A stretch of 64,000 nucleotides of DNA, from assembly GCF_015689335.1 (NCBI RefSeq), contig NZ_CP065053.1:3658001-3722000 (forward strand), given 5' to 3'. The notes beneath the pieces were generated by a model. The model had not been told where the DNA came from. It searched no databases and saw only the letters and a program-made list of their open reading frames with translations. This DNA comes from Massilia antarctica (GTDB lineage Bacteria; Pseudomonadota; Gammaproteobacteria; Burkholderiales; Burkholderiaceae_D). Positions 57,287-64,000 of the stretch are shown here, one piece after another. How positions within the stretch are numbered: position 1 is the stretch's first letter; each line of letters opens with the position of its first letter. The translations under genes were made by a program, and so were the position numbers.

Positions 57287-57777
57287 TGGACGACCTCACG
57301 CCGCCAAACGATGGCGCGGCGCTGGACCTGGCCAGCCGCCTGACGCAGGATCATCACCAATCGCTCAAGCTGTGGCTGCGCATGCTCTCGTGCACGGTGC
57401 GCATCGAGAACGAGATACGCAGCCGCCTGCGCACGACGTTCGACATCACCTTGCCGCGTTTCGACCTGATGGCGCAGCTGGAGCGCCATCCGGACGGCCT
57501 GCGCATGGGTGAGCTGTCCAGGCGCATGATGGTCACCGGCGGGAACATCACCGGTATCACCGACCAGCTGGAGCAGGAAGCGCTGGTGGTGCGCGTGCCC
57601 GACCCCAAGGACCGGCGCGCCTACAAGGTCAAGCTGACGAGCGAGGGCCATACGGCGTTCGCCAGAATGGCGGTGGTGCACGAGGAGTGGATCGCCGACC
57701 TGCTCAAGGATATGTCGCCCGACGACAAAGGGCAGCTTATCGCGCTGCTCTCGCAAATGAAACAGCATCTTCAATAA
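57286..57777 (+). CDS. MarR family transcriptional regulator
   Basis: 163 residues with a winged helix. The recognition region is [25 protein letters not shown] and the wing is [19 protein letters not shown], both standard for MarR. It probably represses this operon and is relieved by an aromatic acid or its CoA ester. The inverted repeat at 53161-53182 is the candidate operator. Its place inside the operon, coupled to the oxygenase gene by one-base overlap, implies autoregulation. Confidence 0.92.
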   Translation: MDDLTPPNDGAALDLASRLTQDHHQSLKLWLRMLSCTVRIENEIRSRLRTTFDITLPRFDLMAQLERHPDGLRMGELSRRMMVTGGNITGITDQLEQEALVVRVPDPKDRRAYKVKLTSEGHTAFARMAVVHEEWIADLLKDMSPDDKGQLIALLSQMKQHLQ

Positions 57778-57785
57778 GGAATACC

Positions 57786-58640
57786 ATGCGTTACCTACCA
57801 GGCCAGGCGCAGCAATTGCCCGGCAACCGCGGCGCGCTGGCGTCGTACCAGGCCAGCCACTTTCGTTTCGAGGTCGAGGACGCGGTCGCGACCCTGACCC
57901 TGAACCGGCCGGAGCGCAAAAATCCGCTCACCTTCGCGTCCTACGCCGAGCTGCGCGACCTGTTTCGCGCGCTGGCGTATGCGGACGATGTGAAAGTGGT
58001 CGTCATCACCGGCGCGGGCGAGAATTTCTGCTCGGGCGGCGATGTGCACGACATCATCGGTCCCCTGACGCAGCTCGACATGCCCGGGCTGCTGGCGTTT
58101 ACGCGCATGACCGGGGATCTGGTCAAGGCGATGCGCGCCTGTCCGCAGCCGGTGATCAGTGCGGTCGATGGCATCTGCGCGGGCGCCGGTGCGGTCCTGG
58201 CGCTGTCGTCGGACATGCGGCTCGGGACTGCGCGCAGCAAGACGGCGTTTCTGTTCACGCGGGTCGGCCTGGCCGGCTGCGACATGGGCGCCTGCGCGCT
58301 GCTGCCGCGCGTGATCGGGCAGGGGCGCGCCGCCGAACTGCTGTACACGGGCCGCTCGATGTCGGGCGTTGAAGCCGAACGCTGGGGTTTTTTCAACAGC
58401 GTCAGCGAGCCGGAGACGCTGCTGGCCGACGCGCAGGCGCTGGCCGCATCGCTCGCTTCCGGGCCGACCTTCGCGCATGGCATGACCAAGAAGATGCTGC
58501 AGCAGGAGTGGAACATGGGCGTGGACGAAGCCATCGAGGCGGAAGCGCAGGCGCAGGCAATCTGCATGGCGACCAACGATTTTCACCGCGCTTATCACGC
58601 CTTCGTGGCCAAGCAGCGGCCTGTGTTCGAGGGGGATTGA
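57786..58640 (+). CDS. Enoyl-CoA hydratase/isomerase family protein
   Basis: 284 residues of the crotonase fold. [12 protein letters not shown], the oxyanion-hole [15 protein letters not shown] and [20 protein letters not shown] are all present. In the aerobic 2-aminobenzoyl-CoA pathway it would hydrate the partially reduced, unsaturated ring-derived CoA ester. An N-terminal extension of about 20 residues ([13 protein letters not shown]) precedes the core. It starts nine bases after marR. Confidence 0.92.
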   Translation: MRYLPGQAQQLPGNRGALASYQASHFRFEVEDAVATLTLNRPERKNPLTFASYAELRDLFRALAYADDVKVVVITGAGENFCSGGDVHDIIGPLTQLDMPGLLAFTRMTGDLVKAMRACPQPVISAVDGICAGAGAVLALSSDMRLGTARSKTAFLFTRVGLAGCDMGACALLPRVIGQGRAAELLYTGRSMSGVEAERWGFFNSVSEPETLLADAQALAASLASGPTFAHGMTKKMLQQEWNMGVDEAIEAEAQAQAICMATNDFHRAYHAFVAKQRPVFEGD

Positions 58641-58641
58641 G

Positions 58642-59799
58642 ATGGCGGACAAAACTTATCTGGACTGGCCGTTTTTCGACGCCAGACACGCCGCGCTGGA
58701 ACAGGCGCTGGACACGTGGGCGAGCGCCAACCTGGCGCCCACGCACGGACGCGATGTCGATGGCGCCTGCCGCGCGCTGGTGCGCCAGCTCGGCGCGGGC
58801 GGCTGGCTTGACCATGCCGTTGGCGCGATCGACACGCGCGCCATTTGCCTGATCCGCGAAACCCTGGCGCGCCACGACGGCTTGGCCGATTTTGCGTTCG
58901 CCATGCAGGGACTGGGGTCGGGCGCGATTTCCCTGTTCGGCAGCGCCGCCAACAAGGAGCGCTACCTGGCGCGGGTGGCGCGCGGCGAGGCGATTGCGGC
59001 GTTCGCGCTGTCCGAGCCCGAGGCCGGGTCGGACGTGGCGGCGATGCAGTGCGCGGCCGTGCGTGACGGCGACGAGTATGTGATCGATGGCGAGAAGACC
59101 TGGATTTCCAACGGCGGCATCGCCGACTTTTACGTGGTGTTCGCGCGCACCGGCGAGGCGCCTGGCGCGCGCGGCATCAGCGCGTTTATCGTCGATGCCG
59201 ATACGCCCGGGTTGTCGGTGGCCGAACGGATCGAAGTGATCGCCCCGCATCCGCTGGCACGCCTGCGTTTCGATAGCTGCCGGGTGCCGGCCTCGCAGCG
59301 TCTGGGCGAGGCGGGGCAGGGCTTCAAGGTGGCGATGGCGACCTTGGACGTGTTCCGCACCTCGGTGGCGGCGGCGGCGCTGGGCTTTGCGCGGCGCGCT
59401 TTCGACGAGGCGATCGCGCATGCCAGCACGCGCAAGATGTTCGGCCAGACCCTGGCCGACTTCCAGCTCACGCAGGCCAAGCTGGCCGAGATGGCGACCG
59501 GGATCGATGCGGCGGCGCTGCTGACGTACCGGGCGGCGTGGCAGCGCGACCAGGGCCGCAAGGTGACGAAGGAGGCGGCGATGGCCAAGATGACGGCGAC
59601 CGAAACGGCGCAGAAGGTCATCGACGCGGCGCTGCAGATGTTCGGCGGGATGGGCGTGGTCAGCGAGCATCCGGTGGAGCGGCTGTACCGCGAAATCCGC
59701 GCGCTGCGCATTTATGAAGGCGCCACCGAGGTGCAGCAATTGATAATCGCACGCGAACTGCTGCGCGAAGCCGCGCCAGCGGCGGATGGAAAGGCATAG
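58642..59799 (+). CDS. Acyl-CoA dehydrogenase
   Basis: 385 residues. [15 protein letters not shown] and [22 protein letters not shown] (FAD/substrate binding) are followed by the C-terminal helical domain with [24 protein letters not shown] and the catalytic-base region [16 protein letters not shown]. It oxidises the acyl-CoA intermediate and passes electrons to ETF. Its ATG lies one base after the hydratase stop, so the two are co-translated. Confidence 0.94.
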   Translation: MADKTYLDWPFFDARHAALEQALDTWASANLAPTHGRDVDGACRALVRQLGAGGWLDHAVGAIDTRAICLIRETLARHDGLADFAFAMQGLGSGAISLFGSAANKERYLARVARGEAIAAFALSEPEAGSDVAAMQCAAVRDGDEYVIDGEKTWISNGGIADFYVVFARTGEAPGARGISAFIVDADTPGLSVAERIEVIAPHPLARLRFDSCRVPASQRLGEAGQGFKVAMATLDVFRTSVAAAALGFARRAFDEAIAHASTRKMFGQTLADFQLTQAKLAEMATGIDAAALLTYRAAWQRDQGRKVTKEAAMAKMTATETAQKVIDAALQMFGGMGVVSEHPVERLYREIRALRIYEGATEVQQLIIARELLREAAPAADGKA

Positions 59800-59800
59800 C

Positions 59801-60193
59801 ATGGAATTTCTACAACCGCCGGGATGGGTGCGGGCACGCGGCTATTCGAACGGCGTGGCGGCCAGCGGACGCACGGTGTGCGTGAGCGGCATGATCGGCT
59901 GGGACGGGCAGGGCATGTTTCACACGGATGACTTCGCCGGACAGGTGCGCCAGGCGCTGCAGAACGTGGTCGATGTGCTGGCCGAGGCCGGCGCGCGGCC
60001 CGAGCACATCGTACGGATGACCTGGTACGTGCTCGACAAGCACGAGTATCTGAGGGCGCACAAGGAAGTCGGCGCGGCCTACCGCGAGGTGATCGGCAGG
60101 CATTTTCCGGCCATGACGGCGGTGCAGGTGGCTGGCCTGATCGAAGACCGGGCGCGCGTGGAAATCGAAGTGACGGCGATCGTGCCGGAATAG
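59801..60193 (+). CDS. RidA/YjgF family protein lacking the catalytic Arg
   Basis: 130 residues with the typical chorismate-mutase-like fold and VEIEVTAIVPE end. In archetypal RidA an Arg (E. coli R105, in the ARS motif) binds the imine carboxylate. Here the place is taken by M105 (HFPAMTAVQVA). The protein therefore belongs to a divergent Rid subfamily that may not deaminate enamines but could still act on a pathway imine. A RidA homologue is also reported in the 2-aminobenzoyl-CoA gene cluster. It follows the dehydrogenase stop by one base. Confidence 0.88.
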   Translation: MEFLQPPGWVRARGYSNGVAASGRTVCVSGMIGWDGQGMFHTDDFAGQVRQALQNVVDVLAEAGARPEHIVRMTWYVLDKHEYLRAHKEVGAAYREVIGRHFPAMTAVQVAGLIEDRARVEIEVTAIVPE

Positions 60194-60318
60194 CCTGGCT
60201 GGCTGGCTGGCTCGCGCGGCGGGCCGGGCCGGTTGCCTGTCCTTGACGCCAAACGTGCGCCGGTTGCGGGTGGTGCCGGGCCGCCGTAAGATGGCCGCAT
60301 GGACCGCCGCCTGACTTC

Positions 60319-60582
60319 GTGCGACACGCATATCGATCATTATTGCGGACCTTGGCTACCAAGGCTGACCTGGAACAGTTGCGCTTTGAAATCAAGTTGA
60401 TGAAGCTGAGGGCCGTGGCCGTGGCGATGATCGTCGGAATGATTTTGCTGCTTGTCGTTACTGATATTTACGTGGGTATTGCGATCGACAAACTGTCCGA
60501 GCGACTATCCGGTGCCGGCGTGACTGTTGTGTCGCCGCCAGGTCGGCAAGTGTCTTGTGTTTTGCCGGCCGCGCAGCGCTGA
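60319..60582 (+). pseudogene. Truncated paralogue of the coiled-coil membrane protein
   Basis: An 87-codon reading frame whose N-terminal part (RTLATKADLEQLRFEI), including its DNA (ACCTTGGCTACCAAGG), matches residues near 45 of the gene at 60724-61305. A transmembrane segment follows (AVAMIVGMILLLVVTDIYVGIAI). The repeat region and N-terminus are missing, and no ribosome-binding site is seen. It is probably a decayed duplicate, though a short functional membrane protein cannot be excluded. The rest of 60194-60723 shows no other gene. Confidence 0.55.
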
Positions 60583-60723
60583 GCTGTTCAATTTTTCAGT
60601 TTGTTCCCCTCGTCCGTGCCTTGTCTGACGCCCGACAAGGTGTGCGTGGAACACTGGGTGACGGCAATCGTGCAGGCCTACACTTGATGGCGCGGCGCGT
60701 GCCGTGCCAGCCGGAGAATGTCG

Positions 60724-61305
60724 ATGAGTATGAATGCCGTGCCCAGCGGGCCGCCGGAACCTGACCGTAAAGATGCGCCGCTTGAGGGCGGCGGGGGACC
60801 GCCGCATGATGGCGATACCGAGCGCCGCCTCGCCGTGCTCGAAACGCGTTTCGACACCATCCTGCCGACCTTGGCTACCAAGGCGGACCTGGCCGACTTG
60901 CGTGTCGAAATCAACGGGAAAATGGATAAGCTGCGTTTGGATCTGAGCGGAGAGATGAGCGGCTTGCGTCTGGACCTGTACGAAAAAATGAACAGCTTGC
61001 GTCTGGACCTGAACGAAAAAATGAGCGGCTTGCGTCTGGATCTGAACGAAAAAATGGACAAGGTGAGTTCGGACTTACACACCGCGTCGACGAACACCGT
61101 CAAGTGGTGTGTTGGTATTGCCGTGACCCTGTTCGTCTCCATACTCGGCAATGGCCTGTATGTGCGAACCCAGATCAATGATCTTGCCGCGCGCCAGACG
61201 CCAGCCCCTCCCGCGCCCCCGGCGCCGGACCGATCGGCTACCTCACCCGCGCCAACGTTACCTGATGCGCCGCCCAAGCCGGGGGCTGCAGCGGATCCCG
61301 GTTAA
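60724..61305 (+). CDS. Coiled-coil membrane protein with 11-residue repeats
   Basis: 193 residues. An acidic start is followed by TLATKADLADLRVEING, then four 11-residue repeats of the type M-S-G-L-R-L-D-L-N-E-K (about residues 67-110) that should form an extended coiled coil. One membrane helix (TVKWCVGIAVTLFVSILGNGLYV) and a Pro/Ala-rich tail come last. The arrangement resembles DUF1640/CCDC90-like and phage tail-associated ATKADL proteins (ATKADLxxLR motif). Function unknown. The ATG at 60724 has GGAG seven bases upstream; 60718 is too close. Confidence 0.68.
   Translation: MSMNAVPSGPPEPDRKDAPLEGGGGPPHDGDTERRLAVLETRFDTILPTLATKADLADLRVEINGKMDKLRLDLSGEMSGLRLDLYEKMNSLRLDLNEKMSGLRLDLNEKMDKVSSDLHTASTNTVKWCVGIAVTLFVSILGNGLYVRTQINDLAARQTPAPPAPPAPDRSATSPAPTLPDAPPKPGAAADPG
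60922..61053 (+). repeat. Four tandem 33-bp repeats
   Basis: Copies start at 60922, 60955, 60988 and 61021. The last three are nearly identical (ATGAGCGGCTTGCGTCTGGA). They encode the 11-residue coiled-coil units and could expand or contract by recombination. Confidence 0.9.
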
Positions 61306-61502
61306 ACCGCTCCGCTTGCGTTGCTACCCGCGCTACCGGCGTGAGCCGGGGAGTGCCGTCGCGTCGCCTGGTATTGCCACACCTCTGTCCACAGCGCCGT
61401 CCGCGATTTTTCATCATTCACGCCAATCGCGTCGAACTTTTATGCCATCGCGCACTCTGACCAATATCCGGGCACGATCACCCATCATTCTGCGGGGAAG
61501 CA

Positions 61503-61904
61503 ATGGACCAGCAACAAGCCAGGCAGCAGGCGGCACGTTTCATCGACCAGTTGCGCCGTCTTGAAGATGGCGACCAAACGGCGGCCGATGCGCTGGCCGG
61601 GCTGTTCGCCGACGATGCGCATCTGCGCAATCCCGTCGCCCAGCATGCGGGCCGCGAGAACATCGCCGCCTTCTGGCGCACTTACCGCGCCAGCTTCGGC
61701 ACGGTGCAGTCCACGTTCTCCCACATCACTTCCGCCGATGCCTGTGCGGGCCTGTTCTGGCGCTCGTCCGGCACCGGTCCGCACGGCCAGCCGGTCGCGT
61801 ACGAGGGCGCCACCCTGCTGGAGTTCGACGAGGCCGGGCAAATTATCCGTTTCCTTGGCTATTTCGATAGCCGGCAAGTGCGGGTCGAGGTACCGGCGCA
61901 CTAG
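61503..61904 (+). CDS. NTF2-like/SnoaL-type protein
   Basis: 133 residues with the helical start LARLFADD-like region (ALAGLFADDAHLRNPV), an internal GRENIAAFWRTYRASF, and a beta-sheet ending ATLLEFDEAGQIIRFLGYFDSRQV, all typical of the SnoaL-like polyketide cyclase/NTF2 fold. Members are small isomerases, cyclases or binding domains. No specific role can be assigned. It sits alone, upstream of the damaged oxidase locus. Confidence 0.78.
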   Translation: MDQQQARQQAARFIDQLRRLEDGDQTAADALAGLFADDAHLRNPVAQHAGRENIAAFWRTYRASFGTVQSTFSHITSADACAGLFWRSSGTGPHGQPVAYEGATLLEFDEAGQIIRFLGYFDSRQVRVEVPAH

Positions 61905-62007
61905 CGGCAGGCACTAGCGGCAGACACGTGCGGCAGGACCGGCGCTGGCATGCGCGCGGAATCGACGGCTTGTCATGGCAGGCTACAGCGACAGATCGGG
62001 AGCGGCA

Positions 62008-63390
62008 ATGGACACGGTGGCAGGGATCGATGCGGTACTGTTTTCACGCATCCAGTTCGGGTTCACGATCGCGTTTCATATCGTTTTCCCAGCCTTTACG
62101 ATCGGGTTGTCGGCCTTTATCGCCACGCTCGAAGTGCTGTGGCTGCGTACCAGGCAAGCGCATTACCACACCCTGGCGCGCTTCTGGACCAAGATTTTCG
62201 CGGTATCGTTTGCCACGGGCGTGGTATCGGACATCGTCATGGAATACCAGCTGGGCACCAACTGGAGCCGCTTCGCCCAGATCATCGGCAATACCCTGGG
62301 GCCCTTGTTCAGCTATGAAGTGCTGACCGCCTTCTTCCTCGAAGCGAGCTTTCTCGGGATTATGCTGTTCGGCTGGAACCGCTTTCCTCCGTGGTTGCAC
62401 ACGCTCGCCTGTATCGCGGTCGCGTTCGGCACGGCGCTGTCCGGGTTCTGGATCCTGTCGGCCAACAGCTGGATGCACACGCCGGCCGGATTTGCCATGG
62501 AGCAGGGCGTCACGTATCCCGTCAGCTGGTCCGACATCATCTTCAATCCCAGTTTCCCGTACCGTTTCACGCACATGATGATCGCCGCCTACCTGACCAC
62601 CTCGCTGGTGGTCTGCGCGACGGGCGCGCGCTACGCGCTGGCCGGACGTTTTGCGCCGGAAGCGCGCACCATGCTGCACATGGGCCTGGGCATGCTGGCG
62701 GTACTCGCGCCGCTGCAGGTGGCGGTGGGCGAGCTGCACGGCCTGAACACCTTGCAATGCCAGCCGGTCAAGATCGCGGCAATCGAGGCGCACTGGGATG
62801 GTTCGCGGCCGGCCCGCCGGTGCTGTTCGCCTGGCCCGACCGCGCCGCCGGCCGCAACCGCGCCGAAGTCGCCATACCGAAGCTGGGCAGCCTGATCGTC
62901 ACACACGACTGGAATGGGCGTTTTCGCGGGCTGCTCGATTTTCCCGCCGACCAGCGCCCGCCGGTGGCGCCGGTGTTTTTCATGTTCCGGCTGATGGTCG
63001 GGCTGGGCTTGCTGATGATCGCCATCGGCTGGGTCGGGGCCTGGCTGTGGTGGCGCCAGTGCTTGCCAAGCACGCGCTGGTTCCTGCGGCCGCTGGCGCA
63101 TGCCTGGCCGCTCGGCTTCGTCGCCATCCTGGCCGGCTGGACGGTCACCGAAACCGGGCGCCAGCCGTGGATCGTGTACGGCGTGTTGCGGACCGCGCAG
63201 GCGGTGTCGCCCGTCACGGCGGCCCAGGTCGTCACATCCCTGGCGCTGTTCGTGCTCGTGTATGTGCTCGTGTTTTCGATTGGCGTGTGGTACATCAGCC
63301 GGATGATCGGCAGCGGGCCGCAGGCCGCGCTGCCCGCGCCGGACATCCTGCCCAACCGTCCGCTGGCGGGCGGCCGGAGCGCGCCGCCGG
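62008..63390 (+). pseudogene. cioA: Frameshifted cyanide-insensitive bd oxidase subunit I
   Basis: CydA/CioA-type sequence. The first frame runs to a stop at 62893-62895 but leaves the family sequence at about 62811 (…EAHWDGSRP). The correct continuation (VLFAWPDRAAGRNRAEVAIPK…) is in the frame starting one base earlier, as if one base had been lost in the GC-rich run 62807-62820. The downstream part keeps GRQPWIVYGVLRTAQAVSP and the CioA-type tail LPNRPLAGG. The short Q-loop fits the cyanide-insensitive class, which oxidises ubiquinol and reduces oxygen. GGGAG precedes ATG 62008. Confidence 0.85.
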
Positions 63391-64000
63391 CGCAGCCGCC
63401 AGTATTGCTGCTGGCACTGATTTTCCGCGGTGTGGCCTTCGAGTTCCGCTGGGTGGCCGGCAAGCACCAGCGCATCCGGGATGGCGCTTTTGCCGCCGGC
63501 TCGACCCTGGCCGCGTTCGCGCAGGGCGTGATCCTGGGCGGCTTGCTGCAAGAGATCCGGGTGCGCGACGGCCAGTTCGCAGGCGCTCCCTTCGACTGGC
63601 TGACCCCGTTCGCGCTCATGTGCGGGCTGGGGCTGGTCAACGGCTACGCGCTGCTGGGCGCGAGCTGGCTGCAGATGAAGACCGAGGGCGAGGTCGAAGG
63701 CAAGGTGCGCAGGATGGCGCCCGCCTTGCTGGCCGGATTGCTGGGGTTCATCGCGCTGGTCAGCGTCTGGACGCCGCTGCAGATTCCCCGCATCGCCCAG
63801 CGCTGGTTCAGCATGCCGAACATGGCTTACCTCGCCCTGGTGCCGGTGGCTACCGCGCTCAGCGCGTGGCTGTGCTGGCGCGGCATCCGCGGCGGACGTG
63901 GCGTGCAGGCGTTTGCGGCTGCGGTCGGCTTGTTCCTGCTGGCGGTGGCGGGGCTGGTGCTGTCGAACATGCCGTATGTGGTGCCGCCGGCGCTCACGGT
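63391..64000 (+). pseudogene. cioB: 5'-truncated cyanide-insensitive oxidase subunit II, fused to cioA
   Basis: From about 63391 the frame of the downstream cioA part passes without a stop into CydB/CioB sequence: LLLALIFRGVAFEFRW, then FDWLTPFALMCGLGLVNGYALLGASWLQMKTEGE, to the window's end. The first 70-80 residues of CioB (its start codon, first helix and the DGFDLG/WDGNETWLV region) and the cioA stop codon are absent. This is best explained by a deletion of roughly 250 bp that joined the two genes in frame. The gene continues beyond the right edge. Confidence 0.8.

Noticed and set aside
62896..63640. Minus-strand genes over the oxidase locus
   Set aside because: They appear long only because cioA/cioB coding is on the plus strand in a frame without a start inside the window. 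The family sequence is clearly plus-strand.

Overview
The window is high-GC betaproteobacterial chromosome and looks like Oxalobacteraceae (Massilia/Telluria/Duganella type). The evidence is the gene order exbB-exbD-lpxK-ycaR-kdsB-adk, a PEP-CTERM protein, (TP)n-linked secreted proteins, a K+-independent H+-pyrophosphatase, and abundant two-component and MipA/OmpV genes. Genus is an inference. No rRNA, tRNA, CRISPR array, transposase or prophage gene was seen.

Layout. 1-13,420: a MoxR/DUF58 pair, an HDAC-family deacetylase, the RbgA/YlqF GTPase, a secreted CBM2-expansin, a DODA-type dioxygenase, an M1 peptidase with a membrane partner, a cobalamin riboswitch driving btuB-btuF, then dsbA with a small membrane gene. 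13,421-22,030: a 410-bp element made of long inverted repeats, then a sensor kinase and an OmpR-type regulator on the minus strand. Six kilobases of other genes separate that kinase and regulator: a PrcB-domain lipoprotein, two tandem copies of a MipA/OmpV plus periplasmic-protein pair, and a solute-binding protein. 22,133-34,686: two uncharacterised genes, sodB, xseA, the exbB-to-adk block, hppA and an NHL-type lipoprotein. 34,933-42,676: a PEP-CTERM protein, a CoA-transferase, a four-gene overlapping operon of unknown function (TPR, PcfJ-like, DUF1266-like, Sel1), and an exported peptide. 42,726-53,131: an SDR dehydrogenase behind a perfect palindrome, gamma-glutamyltransferase, a patatin, and a phosphorelay with two REC-HPt-like proteins flanking a giant hybrid kinase. 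53,151-60,193: a catabolic operon for 2-aminobenzoate (or salicylate) through CoA thioesters with its own MarR regulator. 60,319-64,000: a coiled-coil membrane protein with a decayed paralogue, an NTF2-like protein, and a broken cyanide-insensitive oxidase locus in which cioA is frameshifted and runs in frame into a 5'-truncated cioB.

The most striking structure is non-coding. Between xseA and exbB (26,070-26,838) lie six copies of a 65-bp module. In each copy an IHF-consensus-like site begins exactly 42 bp before a DnaA box (TTATCCACA or TTGTCCACA). A weaker same-strand box begins at +30 and an inverted weak box at +56, and all four offsets are identical in all six copies, while the DNA between modules varies. 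There is no replication gene nearby. This resembles the ingredients of E. coli datA/DARS chromosomal DnaA-control sites and is the best candidate here for an undescribed system.
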